Positions 50,259-58,531 of a DNA stretch of 64,000 nucleotides are shown here, piece by piece. Numbering within the stretch: the stretch's first letter is position 1; each line of letters starts with the position of its first letter. The DNA lies in NCBI GenBank assembly GCA_963931435.1, contig OZ007012.1, positions 2,294,001-2,358,000 of the forward strand, written 5' to 3'. Under the pieces are notes generated by a model. That model saw only the letters and a program-made list of their open reading frames with translations, ran no database searches and was not told the origin of the DNA. Both the position numbers and the translations under genes were made by a program. The DNA comes from Coprousia sp963931435. GTDB lineage: Bacteria; Actinomycetota; Coriobacteriia; Coriobacteriales; Coriobacteriaceae.

Positions 50259-50313
50259 GGAGGGCGCGCGCTCCTCCTTGGGGTACGGCCCCTGTCGAGA
50301 GAATCGCGCCTCC
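50259..50313 (+). ncRNA. Putative bridge-RNA target-binding loop (copy B)
   Basis: Outer stem GGAGGGCGCG (50259-50268, one bulged G) with CGCGCCTCC (50305-50313). Inner hairpin GGGG/CCCC (50280-50283, 50289-50292). Internal loop strands: 5' side CTCCTCCT (50271-50278), 3' side CGAGAG (50296-50301). The 5' strand equals the left target including the CT core. The 3' strand is complementary to the core plus right target (CTCTCG in copy A, CTCTCT in copy B). This is the layout of the IS621-type target-binding loop. The donor loop was not resolved. Confidence 0.65.
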
Positions 50314-50430
50314 GGCCCGCGGGTGGACGCGGATTAGGCAGAATGGCGTTCGGCGCCGGATCTCCCAGGAGGTTGCGCCCGCGGATTCCGAAGGAAAACC
50401 TTCGTCCCGCCGAGAGGACGGAGGGGAAAG

Positions 50431-51651
50431 ATGCTCTACATCGGGATCGACGTCGCGAAGAGGTCGCACGTGGCGGCCGCGATGGGCGACGGCGGGGAGG
50501 TCGCCGTCGAGCCGTTCGAGTTCAGAAACACGCAGAAGGGGTTCGAGCGTCTGCTCGAGCGCCTTGCCAGACGGGGCGTCTCTGCCGAGGGGTCGCTGGT
50601 CGGCATGGAGGCCACGGGGCACTACTGGGTGGCGCTCTTCGACTTCCTCGCCGCCAACGGCTTCGAGGTCGCCGTCATCAACCCCATCCAGACCGACGCG
50701 TGGCGCAGGGTCGACACCGTGCGGCCGGCGAAGACCGACGGCATCGACGCCCTGCTCATCGCGGACCTCCTGCGTTGCAAGCGCTTCGAACCCTCGGCGC
50801 TCGGGGACGAGGCGACCGAGGAGCTCAGGCAGCTCGCCCGGTACCGCTTCGAGCTCGTGCAGGAGCTCACCGCCCTCAAGAACCGGGCGACGGCGATTCT
50901 CGACCGGGTGTTCCCGGAGTACGAGCGGCTCTTCGCGGACAAGTTCGGCCCGACGTCGTCGGCGCTGCTCAAGGAGTGCGCCACGCCCGCCGACGTGCTG
51001 GCGGCGGACCCCGAGGCGCTCGCCGGGCTGCTCGCCGAGGCCAGCCGCGGCAGGCTCGGGCGCGAGAGGGCCGACGAGGTCGTCGAGGCCGCCCGCTCCT
51101 CGGTCGGCGTGTCCTTCGGCTCCCGGGCGCTCGCCTTCGAGCTCAGGGTGCTCGTCGAGCGCATGGAGTTCACCCGCGGGCAGATCTCGGAGCTGGAGGC
51201 GGAGATCGCCCGCGCGCTGTCCGAGACCGCCGGCAGGCACCTGACGAGCATACCGGGAGTCGGGCCCGCGCTCGCGGCGCTCATCGCCGGCGAGGTCGGC
51301 GACGCCGCGCGCTTCGAGACGCCCTCCAAGCTCGTCGCGTACGCGGGCATGGACGCGACCAGGCGCGTCTCGGGAGAGAGCCTCGACAGCCCCGGGCACC
51401 TCTCCAAGCGCGGCTCGTCGTACCTCAGGTGGGCGCTCATGCAGGGCGCCGACCGGGCAAGGAGGTTCGACCCGTACTTCGGGGAGTGCTACGCGCGCAA
51501 GATCTCGCAGGGCAAGCACCACTACGTGGCCCTCACGACGGTCGCCCGCAAGCTCGCCGCCGTCTGCCTCGCCCTCATGAAGGAGGACAGGGACTGGTCG
51601 CCCGACCCGCCGGCCGGGCATCTCCCCGGTCACCTCTCGCAGAAGAGGTGA
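50431..51651 (+). CDS. IS110-family DEDD transposase (copy B)
   Basis: 406 residues; protein identical to copy A, although a few silent differences exist in the DNA. The RuvC-like residues (Asp6, Glu61 region, KTDGIDALLIADLL) and the C-terminal serine region LSKRGSSYLRW are intact. GGAGGGGAAAG precedes ATG 50431. Confidence 0.95.
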   Translation: MLYIGIDVAKRSHVAAAMGDGGEVAVEPFEFRNTQKGFERLLERLARRGVSAEGSLVGMEATGHYWVALFDFLAANGFEVAVINPIQTDAWRRVDTVRPAKTDGIDALLIADLLRCKRFEPSALGDEATEELRQLARYRFELVQELTALKNRATAILDRVFPEYERLFADKFGPTSSALLKECATPADVLAADPEALAGLLAEASRGRLGRERADEVVEAARSSVGVSFGSRALAFELRVLVERMEFTRGQISELEAEIARALSETAGRHLTSIPGVGPALAALIAGEVGDAARFETPSKLVAYAGMDATRRVSGESLDSPGHLSKRGSSYLRWALMQGADRARRFDPYFGECYARKISQGKHHYVALTTVARKLAAVCLALMKEDRDWSPDPPAGHLPGHLSQKR

Positions 51652-51737
51652 CCGTTCGCGCCCTTTATCCCATATCCGGTTTTCAAGGTTCCTATCAAAA
51701 GTCTCCGGAATTACCCTTGACTCCTAATAGCAGGTCT

Positions 51738-52500
51738 CTCTCTTCGGTCCGTCCTGATTCTCTCCCGCCGAGGCCTCGGCTCCCAGGGTGCGATCGCCCT
51801 TTGCCGCGAGAGCCTCGCGGGACAGCGCGGAGAGCGGTCCGCGAGCCACCGCCGAGGTGGCCGCGCCGAGCAGGTTCACCTTCTCGACTGAGTCGAAGAG
51901 CCGGACGACGCTCCCGTCCGGCACGGGCGGCATCTTGCCCGGGCTCGCGACGACCCTCGAGGCCACGGCGTATGCGGCCGATGCGCGGGCACATGACCAG
52001 AGGGCGCCCGCAAGCGCGCCCGCCTCCGCTTCGTACGGCGCCATGTCGGCGCCGGCCGAGGCGGAGCAGGCGTCGGAGATCATGCTCATGAGGTCGCCGT
52101 CGGGGGAAAGCCCGTACTCCTCGGAAAGGGCGCGACGCGCGGCCTCCCCGTCGATGTCTCCCGCGGACCAGACGGGGACCTCGCGGGCCGACGACCCCGG
52201 ATGGGTGTCGGAGATGTCGAAGTAGTACTTGAGCCTCCTCCCGCCGGATTCGGGGAACACGGCGATCCCGCGCGCGCCCCGGTTCACCCAGCGGCCGAAG
52301 AGCGAGTTCCAGCGCTCGAGTTCGAGGACGGCGGTCGCGTCGGGGCGCTGCGCGAAGACGAGCAGCTGCTCGTGGAAGGGGAGCTTGTAGTTCCTCGCCG
52401 CGGAGGCGAGGAAGCGCGCCCAGGACTCGCCGCTCTCCGTGACGCCGAGGGCCGTTTCCGCGTAGAGCCCCTCGATGAACCTCTTGGAAGCTGCCATCAT
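51738..52500 (-). pseudogene. LtrC-like 5' part of the split giant gene
   Basis: From ATG 52500 (GGAGG adjacent; ATGs at 52515, 52500 and 52497 compete): MMAASKRFIEGLYAETALGV, YKLPFHEQLLVFAQRPDATA, VLELERWNSLFGRWVNRGAR, GIAVFPESGGRRLKYYFDIS. This is the LtrC/ArdC-like ssDNA-binding N-terminal domain. The frame enters the IS110 element after AGENQDGPKRE and would stop at 51724. It is the N-terminus of the helicase protein encoded from 50173 down to 44741. Confidence 0.75.
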
Positions 52501-52591
52501 CCTCCTCTCGCGCATGCCGGTATGTACGCTCCGTCGCGGCGTGGCGCCCCTCGGTCGAAGGGGCTACGCTTGCCGCGACGGAGGTGGTCTT

Positions 52592-52711
52592 ATGAGGCTT
52601 TTCGCTCTACTGAGGGCGGTTGCCGCCCTGCTTTTCGCGGCGTTCGCGATCGCCGCGCTCGTCGGGCTCTACATCGCCCTCGACTCGGCCGGCGCCCCGT
52701 ACGGCGCCTAG
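52592..52711 (+). CDS. 39-residue membrane peptide
   Basis: ATG 52592 follows GGAGGTGGTCTT. MRLFALLRAVAALLFAAFAI, AALVGLYIALDSAGAPYGA: one helix, small soluble tail. Convergent with the next gene and overlapping its end by four bases. No family recognised; the ribosome site is good. Confidence 0.5.
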   Translation: MRLFALLRAVAALLFAAFAIAALVGLYIALDSAGAPYGA

Positions 52712-52830
52712 CGGGGCCCTTTCTCTTCGGCGCGGTCCGCGCTGCCCGCCGCCACGCAGCACGCGTAGGCGACGAGCGTGACCGTCGAGGAGAGGACCGC
52801 CGTGACGGCGCAGGCGATCACGATCTCCAT
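52708..52830 (-). CDS. 40-residue membrane peptide
   Basis: ATG 52830 with GGGAGG eight bases upstream; it overlaps the stop of the SpaA-type gene. MEIVIACAVTAVLSSTVTLV, AYACCVAAGSADRAEEKGPR: one helix with two adjacent cysteines and a charged tail. Probably co-translated with the surface protein. Confidence 0.5.
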   Translation of the reverse strand: MEIVIACAVTAVLSSTVTLVAYACCVAAGSADRAEEKGPR

Positions 52831-55601
52831 CGCTTGCCTCCCTTCGCGCCGGCCCTGGCGCCGAGCCGGAATCCGGGCGCGGCCGGGGCCGCCTTGACGC
52901 GGCGGCGGGAGCCGAGGGCGATGGCGCCCCCGACGCAGGCCGCCGCGCCCGCGGCGCACGCCGCGGGGACGGCCCAGGACCAGTCGCCCGTCTGGGGCAG
53001 GCCGCCGGGCGTCGTCCCCGGGACGGTCCCCGGCAGGGCCTCGTCCTCCATGGTCACGGCCTGTGCGCTTGCCGTCTCCCCCACGGTGAAGGGGACGTCC
53101 TCGGCCAGCCCGTAGCCCTCGGGCGCCTCGACCTCGCGGAGGACGTAGTCGCCCGGGGCGAGCGCCTCGACGAGGTGGGGCTCGCCGTCGGAGACCCACT
53201 CCTCGACGACCTCCCCCTCGGCGTCCACGACCTGCATGGTCGCGCCCGCGAGGGGCTCGCCCGTGGCCGCGTCGACCTTCCCGGCCTCCACCCTGGTGGG
53301 CTCGTCGACCATCTCGACCCGGGTCACCGGGACGCCCTCGGCGACCTCGAACTCCACGTCGGAGGCGACCAGGTAGCCCTCGGGCGCCGCCTCCTCGTGG
53401 AGCGTGTAGGCGCCCGGGAGCAGCGTGAGCTCGTGGGGCTCCTCGCCGGAGACCCACTCCTCGACGAGCTCGCCGTCCGCGTCGTACACGCGGAGCGTCG
53501 CGCCGGGCAGCTCGTCCTCCCCGGTGACGGACTTCTTCGAGACCACGGTGCGGGGCAGGTCGTCGTTCGTGAGCGTTCCCAGGTCCACGGTCACGCCGTC
53601 GCGGTAGACCCTCACCTCGATGGGGCCGAGGAGCCGCTTGCCCTCGTTGGCCCCGCAGGGCAGCTCCTCGATCTCGTAGGTGTCGTAGGGCAGCGCCCCC
53701 TTGGAGTCGTCGGGCCCCGACGCCCCGAACCACACGCCGGCCGAGGCGTCCCAGGGGCCCTCGGCCGCCTGGTCGTTGGCGTTGGTCGAGGAGGTGTGCG
53801 GGTTCCACGAGGCCGCCGTGCTGGCGTACCCGTTGGCGTCGGTCACGACGACGTGGGACTCCCCGGTGGTCGCGCTGGTGATGCGGAACGGCACGCCCGC
53901 CATGCGGGAGAGGTCGCCGTCGGAGACCTTCACGAGCTCGAGGTCGCCGCGCTTGACCTGGTTGGCCACGGCGCGCTCCCCGGTGAGCTCGACCATCTCG
54001 CCGTCCTTCTCGATGGAGAACGGGACCTCGGCGTCGGTGCCGAGGTATCCCTCGGGCGCCTCCACCTCGCGCACGAGGTAGTCGCCGTAGGGCAGGGCGT
54101 CGGGCGCGGACTCCGCGGCCCCGCCCTCGGTCTCGAGCGCGAGCGCTACCTCCCCGGGCGCAACCTCCTCCCCGCCCACGAGCACGGAGCTCGCGGACGC
54201 GTTCACCACCTCGAAGACCGCCCCGTCCACCGAGGCCCCGCCCTGGGGCGCGTTCTCGCCGGTCTCGAGGTCCCTCTTCTCGACCCTCACCCCGCCGCGG
54301 GCGACGTCCTCGGCGAAGTCGGCCTCGTTGGTGACCTCCACGGTCGCGTTGTCCTCGGACGAGACCTTGAACAGGAACTCCTCGCCCGAGGCGAGGTAGC
54401 CCTCCGGGGCCTTCGCCTCGGTCACGAGCAGGACGCCGAGCGGCACGCCCGGCACCTCGGTCCCGTCGGCCGCCGTCATGGACGAGACCTCCGCGCGGCC
54501 GTCCTCGCCGGTGACCGCCACGGCGCCCATGTCGGGCTCGAGGCCCTCGAGGTCCTCCGGGCCGTCCACAGCGCCGGGGTCCACGGCGTAGTGCTCGACG
54601 AGGAGCTCCGCGCCGGCGAGCGACGCCCCGCCCTGAGGCGAGCCCTCCCCGGTCTCCGAGTCGTGCTTGCGCACCCCCACCGACGCCGCGGCGAGCGGCG
54701 CCTCGGGGTCGGGCGTCACGAGGACCTCGCGGCTCTCGTCCCACGTGCCGCTGCCGAGCTCCACGGCGTACTCGTTCGGGTCGAGCGAGAAGCCCTCGGG
54801 GGCCTTGGTCTCGCGCACCGTGTAGGTGCCGCTGGGCAGGTCCCCCGTGGGGCCCGCCGCGCCCGCCTCGTCGGTGACGAGGGTCGCCACCTGCGCGCCG
54901 GCGTCGTCGTAGACCGCGTACTCCGCCCCGGCGAGGCTGTAGCTCGGGTTGCCCTCCGTGGCGGCGGGCTGGGCCGACGTCTTCTGCAGCCGGATGCGCC
55001 CAGCGTCCTCGAGGCCGCGGTACACGTCGAAGCTCGCGTAGACTTTGCCGTGGCCGCCGTTCACGCCCCACACCTCGTCGAAGCGCTTCTGGCAGGTGCC
55101 GTAGAACTCCGACCACGCGTGGTAGATCGTCTGGTCCTCGCCCGCGATCGCCGAGTGGACGGTCGAGCCCGAGGCGTTGTAGAACACGATGATGTCGCCG
55201 GGGCGGACCGTGCCGGCGTCGAACGCCGCGTTGTAGCCCTCGGCGGAGTCGCCGTGGAACACCCAGCCGTCCTCGACGTACGCCTTGATCGCCGAGACGC
55301 CGCAGTAGCCGGGCGAGCCGCCGGGCCACTCGGTCCCGTAGACGTGCACCATCACCCAGCCGACGAACCCCGAGCAGTCCCACCCCGAGTCGTCCTTGCC
55401 GCCCCACACGTAGGGCGTCCCCAGGTACGACTCGATCTTGGGCTTCGCCTCCTCCCAGCTGACCTGGGAGACCGCCGGGGTGTCTGCGAGGGCGGCCCTC
55501 GGCATCGAGAGGGCGGACCCGAGCGCCAGCAGCAGCGCGAGCAGCGCGACCACGACCCGGCGTGGTGCGGCGACCGGCGGCGCCGTGCTTTCCTTTGCCA
55601 T
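52818..55601 (-). CDS. NlpC/P60-SpaA surface protein with LPQTG sortase signal
   Basis: 927 residues from ATG 55601 (AGGAGGAAGC). Signal peptide VVVALLALLLALGSALSMPR, then an NlpC/P60 domain: SYLGTPYVWGGKDDSGWDCS with the catalytic Cys, GSTVHSAIAG with the His. Then about six SpaA/Cna-B repeats, each with motifs such as YTVRETKAPEGFSLD, LLVTEAKAPEGYLASG and YLVREVEAPEGYLGT. Near the end LPQTGDWSW is followed by a membrane helix and an unusually long basic tail (about 40 residues). Cell-wall-anchored adhesin with a peptidoglycan hydrolase head; in the ICE it probably helps mating-pair formation. Confidence 0.88.
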   Translation of the reverse strand: MAKESTAPPVAAPRRVVVALLALLLALGSALSMPRAALADTPAVSQVSWEEAKPKIESYLGTPYVWGGKDDSGWDCSGFVGWVMVHVYGTEWPGGSPGYCGVSAIKAYVEDGWVFHGDSAEGYNAAFDAGTVRPGDIIVFYNASGSTVHSAIAGEDQTIYHAWSEFYGTCQKRFDEVWGVNGGHGKVYASFDVYRGLEDAGRIRLQKTSAQPAATEGNPSYSLAGAEYAVYDDAGAQVATLVTDEAGAAGPTGDLPSGTYTVRETKAPEGFSLDPNEYAVELGSGTWDESREVLVTPDPEAPLAAASVGVRKHDSETGEGSPQGGASLAGAELLVEHYAVDPGAVDGPEDLEGLEPDMGAVAVTGEDGRAEVSSMTAADGTEVPGVPLGVLLVTEAKAPEGYLASGEEFLFKVSSEDNATVEVTNEADFAEDVARGGVRVEKRDLETGENAPQGGASVDGAVFEVVNASASSVLVGGEEVAPGEVALALETEGGAAESAPDALPYGDYLVREVEAPEGYLGTDAEVPFSIEKDGEMVELTGERAVANQVKRGDLELVKVSDGDLSRMAGVPFRITSATTGESHVVVTDANGYASTAASWNPHTSSTNANDQAAEGPWDASAGVWFGASGPDDSKGALPYDTYEIEELPCGANEGKRLLGPIEVRVYRDGVTVDLGTLTNDDLPRTVVSKKSVTGEDELPGATLRVYDADGELVEEWVSGEEPHELTLLPGAYTLHEEAAPEGYLVASDVEFEVAEGVPVTRVEMVDEPTRVEAGKVDAATGEPLAGATMQVVDAEGEVVEEWVSDGEPHLVEALAPGDYVLREVEAPEGYGLAEDVPFTVGETASAQAVTMEDEALPGTVPGTTPGGLPQTGDWSWAVPAACAAGAAACVGGAIALGSRRRVKAAPAAPGFRLGARAGAKGGKRWRS

Positions 55602-55609
55602 GCTTCCTC

Positions 55610-55744
55610 CTATCTCCCGCGGGCGCGGGACTCCCTGCCCGACGGGCGCCGCGGCGTCTTCCCGCGCCGCCCGCCGGGCCCTTTCGGCTTGAACGTGAAG
55701 GGCGGCAGCCGCACCGCGACGCGCCGCCCCCTCGGCCTCTTCAT
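55610..55744 (-). CDS. 44-residue basic protein
   Basis: ATG 55744 with GGAGGAAGCGA upstream. MKRPRGRRVAVRLPPFTFKP, KGPGGRRGKTPRRPSGRESR, ARGR: almost entirely Arg/Lys/Pro/Gly. Placed eight bases ahead of the surface-protein gene. May bind nucleic acid; no family known. Confidence 0.5.
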   Translation of the reverse strand: MKRPRGRRVAVRLPPFTFKPKGPGGRRGKTPRRPSGRESRARGR

Positions 55745-55819
55745 TCGCTTCCTCCGACCTGCCGGCATGGGAAGGGGCGACCGGAGGCCGCCCCTGAGAC
55801 GTTTCCGCTGTTGTGACTA

Positions 55820-55855
55820 CCGGCCGAAAAGGGAGAGTCCCCCTCTTTCGGCCGG
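55820..55855. terminator. Hairpin between parB and the basic-protein gene
   Basis: Ten-base inverted repeat CCGGCCGAAA/TTTCGGCCGG. No clear U-tract on either strand, so it may act as a processing or pause site, or as a partition site. Confidence 0.4.
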
Positions 55856-55946
55856 TCCCCTTCGCGGGAAGGGGGTGGGGTGCGGGGAGGGGGAAACCGG
55901 GGAGGGGAGCCCCGCGCAACCGCCGGCGGCGGGCAACGGTGCGATC

Positions 55947-56888
55947 TCACCGCTCGCATCCGCGGCGCCTCTCCTGCCTCTCGAGGAGCTCGAGCGCGCG
56001 GACGATCCGCTCCTCCATGGCCTCCCGGCTCGTGCCCGGCTTGAAGAACCGGCCGAGCTTCGCCCTCGGCATCCTGAACTGCTCCGCCTGGTTCGGCTTC
56101 TCCTCGCACATGATCGAGAGGATCACGTCCCCCGACAGCCGCCCCTCCCTGGAGAAGGAGCGCATCTTGATGGCCTGCGCGTGGGACGGGGTGCACGCCT
56201 GCGCCTCGATCGCGTACCAGAGCGCCATCTGCTCCCTCTTCGGCAGGTAGCTCAGCTCGACGGCGGGGCGCATCCCCATGCGGCCCTCGTCCACGAGGTC
56301 GAGCAGCTCGGGCAGGAGCTCCGTGAGGCGGATGTAGCGGTGGACGGTGTTCCTGCTGTCCCCCGCGGCCGACCCGATGATCTCGAGCGTTTGCCTTCCG
56401 GGCGACTTCATCCCCGACGGGGATGAGGTGAGGTCCGTCCGCCTCCCCTGGCGCTTCATGGCCTCGAGCTTCATGCGGTAGGCGAACGCCTTCTCGCTCG
56501 GGAGCACCCGCTCCCTCTGCATGTTCGCGTCCACCATGGCGACGACCGCCTCGTCCTCGCCCATGTCCCGCACTATGGCGGGGATCTCCGAGAGCCCCGC
56601 GAGCTCCGCCGCGCGCTTGCGGCGGTGGCCGCTCACGAGCTCGTATCGGCCGTCCCCCTTCGGGCGCACCACGACGGGCGTGAGCACGCCGCGCTCGGCG
56701 ACGCTGGAGGCCAGGTCGGCCATCTCCTCGTCGTCGCGAACCCGGAACGGGTGGTCGGGAAACGGGTCTATGGCGCCGAGGGGGAGCTCGGAGACCTTCT
56801 CGCGCGCCTCCTCGTCCCGCTCCTCCTGCGTGGTGAACAGGTCATCGACCGACGGGAGGCTGATGGGAATCTCTCGACTTCGGGCCAA
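55947..56888 (-). CDS. parB: ParB-family partition protein
   Basis: 313 residues from TTG 56888 (GGAGGTGAGCGGGG upstream). LPLGAIDPFPDHPFRVRDDE, LVSGHRRKRAAELAGL (GHRR box), IVRDMGEDEAVVAMVDANMQ, REKAF-like SEKAFAYRMKLEAMKR, and the helix-turn-helix SAAGDSRNTVHRYIRLTEL. The spacing of the boxes follows the Noc/ParB layout. It overlaps parA by 47 bases. Stabilises the excised circle or acts in regulation. Confidence 0.9.
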   Translation of the reverse strand: MARSREIPISLPSVDDLFTTQEERDEEAREKVSELPLGAIDPFPDHPFRVRDDEEMADLASSVAERGVLTPVVVRPKGDGRYELVSGHRRKRAAELAGLSEIPAIVRDMGEDEAVVAMVDANMQRERVLPSEKAFAYRMKLEAMKRQGRRTDLTSSPSGMKSPGRQTLEIIGSAAGDSRNTVHRYIRLTELLPELLDLVDEGRMGMRPAVELSYLPKREQMALWYAIEAQACTPSHAQAIKMRSFSREGRLSGDVILSIMCEEKPNQAEQFRMPRAKLGRFFKPGTSREAMEERIVRALELLERQERRRGCER

Positions 56889-57666
56889 CCCCGCTCACCT
56901 CCCTCGCGAGGCGGGCGTAGGCCCGCGCGACCTTTCCCGAGGCGTCGTAGGCGAACACGCTCTTCCCGTGGGCGCTGCTCTCCGCCGCCTTGACGGCGAC
57001 GGGGACGGTTGCCTCGTACACACGCAGGGCCTCCCCGTACGAGCCGCGGATGCTCCTCTCGACCTGGCGGGCGAGGTTGGTGCGCGCGTCGACGAGCGTG
57101 AGCAGGACGCCCTCGATGCGGAGGGAGGGGTTGATGTGCCGCCGCACGCGGCCCACGGTCTTGACGAGCTGGGTCATCCCCTTCGCCGGGAGGTACTGGG
57201 CCTGCACCGGGACGACCACCCCGTCCGCCGCCGTGAGCGCGTTGATGGTCATCATCCCGAGCGACGGCGGGCAGTCGATGATCGCGAAGTCGTACCCGCG
57301 CTTCGCGCGGTCGAGCCACGAGCGCATGGCGTGCTCGCGGCTCATGGCGTTCACGAGCGCCACCTCCGTCCCCGAGAGCTCGATGTTGGCGGGCATCAGG
57401 TCCACGCCCTCCGCATGGCTCAGGATGCCCGCGCGCCAGGGGAACGGCTCGTCGAGGACCGCTCGCTCGAGATGGGTGGCGAGCGTCACCTCGAGCTCGT
57501 CCGGGTTCCACCCGAGCGATGTGGTGAGGTCCCCCTGCGGGTCCGCGTCGACGAGCAGGACGCGCCTGCCGCGCATCGCGAGGGCGACGCCCAGGCTCGC
57601 CGCCGTCGTGGTCTTGCCCGTCCCTCCCTTCTGGTTCGCTATCGCCAGGACCTTGCACGGGCACAT
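56842..57666 (-). CDS. parA: ParA-family partition ATPase
   Basis: 274 residues from ATG 57666. Deviant Walker A ANQKGGTGKTTTAASLGVAL, VLLVDADPQGDLTTSLGWNP, and DFAIIDCPPSLGMMTINALT. First gene of the conjugation-strand operon. The C-terminal tail (VGPKSRDSHQPPVGR) lies in the parB overlap. Confidence 0.93.
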   Translation of the reverse strand: MCPCKVLAIANQKGGTGKTTTAASLGVALAMRGRRVLLVDADPQGDLTTSLGWNPDELEVTLATHLERAVLDEPFPWRAGILSHAEGVDLMPANIELSGTEVALVNAMSREHAMRSWLDRAKRGYDFAIIDCPPSLGMMTINALTAADGVVVPVQAQYLPAKGMTQLVKTVGRVRRHINPSLRIEGVLLTLVDARTNLARQVERSIRGSYGEALRVYEATVPVAVKAAESSAHGKSVFAYDASGKVARAYARLAREVSGVGPKSRDSHQPPVGR

Positions 57667-58059
57667 GGCTCCCACGCTCCTTCCGATTGTTTTGGGATTC
57701 AGGTACGGGAGGAACATCCGGACGAGAGAGCCGGCCTTCCTCCGCGATGCGCATATAAGCGAGCAGGCGCCGCGCAGAGCTTCAGCGCGGCTGCACTTCC
57801 ACGTCTGTGGCGGAGGTGCCCGACGGTGGCTTGGCGAACGTGGGGTGCGCCTCGGTGTCGGCTTTGCGAGCCCCTTGTTTGCAGGCGTCAGCGTGCGGGG
57901 AGAGCGCCTTGCGCTCGGAACCGATTCGGAAAAAACGCGCGTTGTTCCGATTGCGCGAGAGTCCATGAAAAAACGCCCGTTGCGAAAACAGAGCGTTTTA
58001 ACTGGTCTTATTTGATTATGGGTTGCTTTGGTTGCGTTTGCGTTCTCTTGCTCGCTCGA
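57667..58059 (-). promoter_or_regulatory. ICE right-end non-coding region upstream of parA
   Basis: About 390 bases without a convincing gene. It holds a terminator-like hairpin (57968-57999) and should contain the parA promoter and the right attachment end, neither of which I can place exactly. Confidence 0.4.
57968..57999 (-). terminator. Hairpin downstream of the tRNA fragment
   Basis: On the minus strand AAAACGC...GCGTTTT followed by TT. It would stop transcripts that start at the tRNA promoter and enter the element. Confidence 0.55.
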
Positions 58060-58096
58060 TTGGGAAGCTGATGCCTTACCACTTGGCGATGCCCGC
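58060..58096 (-). pseudogene. 5' half of tRNA-Gly(CCC) at the ICE right end
   Basis: GCGGGCATCGCCAAGTGGTA followed by AGGCATCAGCTTCCCAA: acceptor 5' strand, D-arm and anticodon loop with CCC. After the anticodon loop the sequence turns into TCGAGCGAGC and no longer pairs; the 3' half (T-arm, GCTGA, TGCCCGC) is absent. Interpreted as the chromosomal side of the attachment site in the tRNA anticodon loop. Confidence 0.6.
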
Positions 58097-58196
58097 GTAT
58101 GCTTGCCGATCAAATCGGCGTAAGGGGTAGTATAGCGTGCCCGTTTTCGCGGGACAAGGTATCGACGTGGAAACGGCCCCGATTCGCACGAATGAT

Positions 58197-58427
58197 CTAC
58201 TTCCAACCGCTTACCGCTGGCGCGTCGGGGCGGGTGCGTGCCACAACGTACAAGCCCAGGACCGTTGCCAGATAGAGGGACCGCGCGGTCGAGGCGCTAT
58301 ATCCCTCCCGAACCTTCTTGCCGGCGGCGACCGCCGCACCCAGCAGCTTTTTGGCACCCTTTCCGCCCGCGTGGGAACCGCCGGCCGAACGCGCCGCGCG
58401 CCTGCCCTCTGTAGCCTTGTCGGACAC
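58197..58427 (-). CDS. Small basic hypothetical protein
   Basis: 76 residues from GTG 58427 (GGAGG six bases upstream). SDKATEGRRAARSAGGSHAG, GKGAKKLLGAAVAAGKKVRE, then a helix SLYLATVLGLYVVARTRPD. No family recognised. First gene outside the presumed ICE. Confidence 0.5.
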   Translation of the reverse strand: MSDKATEGRRAARSAGGSHAGGKGAKKLLGAAVAAGKKVREGYSASTARSLYLATVLGLYVVARTRPDAPAVSGWK

Positions 58428-58531
58428 CGCGACCTCCCCGCCCCCAACTCATGTTGTCTTAGTTTGTGCCCATAGCCGCAACCCGCTCAACCATCCAAAA
58501 TGGGGAGGGGGTTGTTTTGGATCATTTCAAG

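Larger units (their letters stand above)
50174..51737 (+). mobile_element. IS110-family element, copy B
   Basis: Inverse of copy A; identity with copy A runs from 50167 to 51740. With the CT core at 50174-50175 and 51736-51737 the unit is 1,562 bp. A subterminal inverted repeat of 24 bp lies at 50232-50255 and 51652-51675, the latter directly after the transposase stop. It interrupts the giant LtrC/helicase gene; removal leaves ...DGPKREEEEPDHGNELREE in frame. Confidence 0.92.

Noticed and set aside
52818..55601. SpaA-type repeats considered as a DNA tandem array or CRISPR-like repeat
   Set aside because: Repeats are protein-level (APEGY motifs) and diverged in DNA; no spacer pattern. No CRISPR array seen elsewhere either.
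53175..56426. 1083-codon plus-strand frame over the SpaA-type gene
   Set aside because: Antisense shadow of repeated SpaA modules, which explains its apparent regularity.
58021..58110. Complete tRNA gene
   Set aside because: Only the 5' half pairs as tRNA-Gly; no T-arm or 3' acceptor strand follows.
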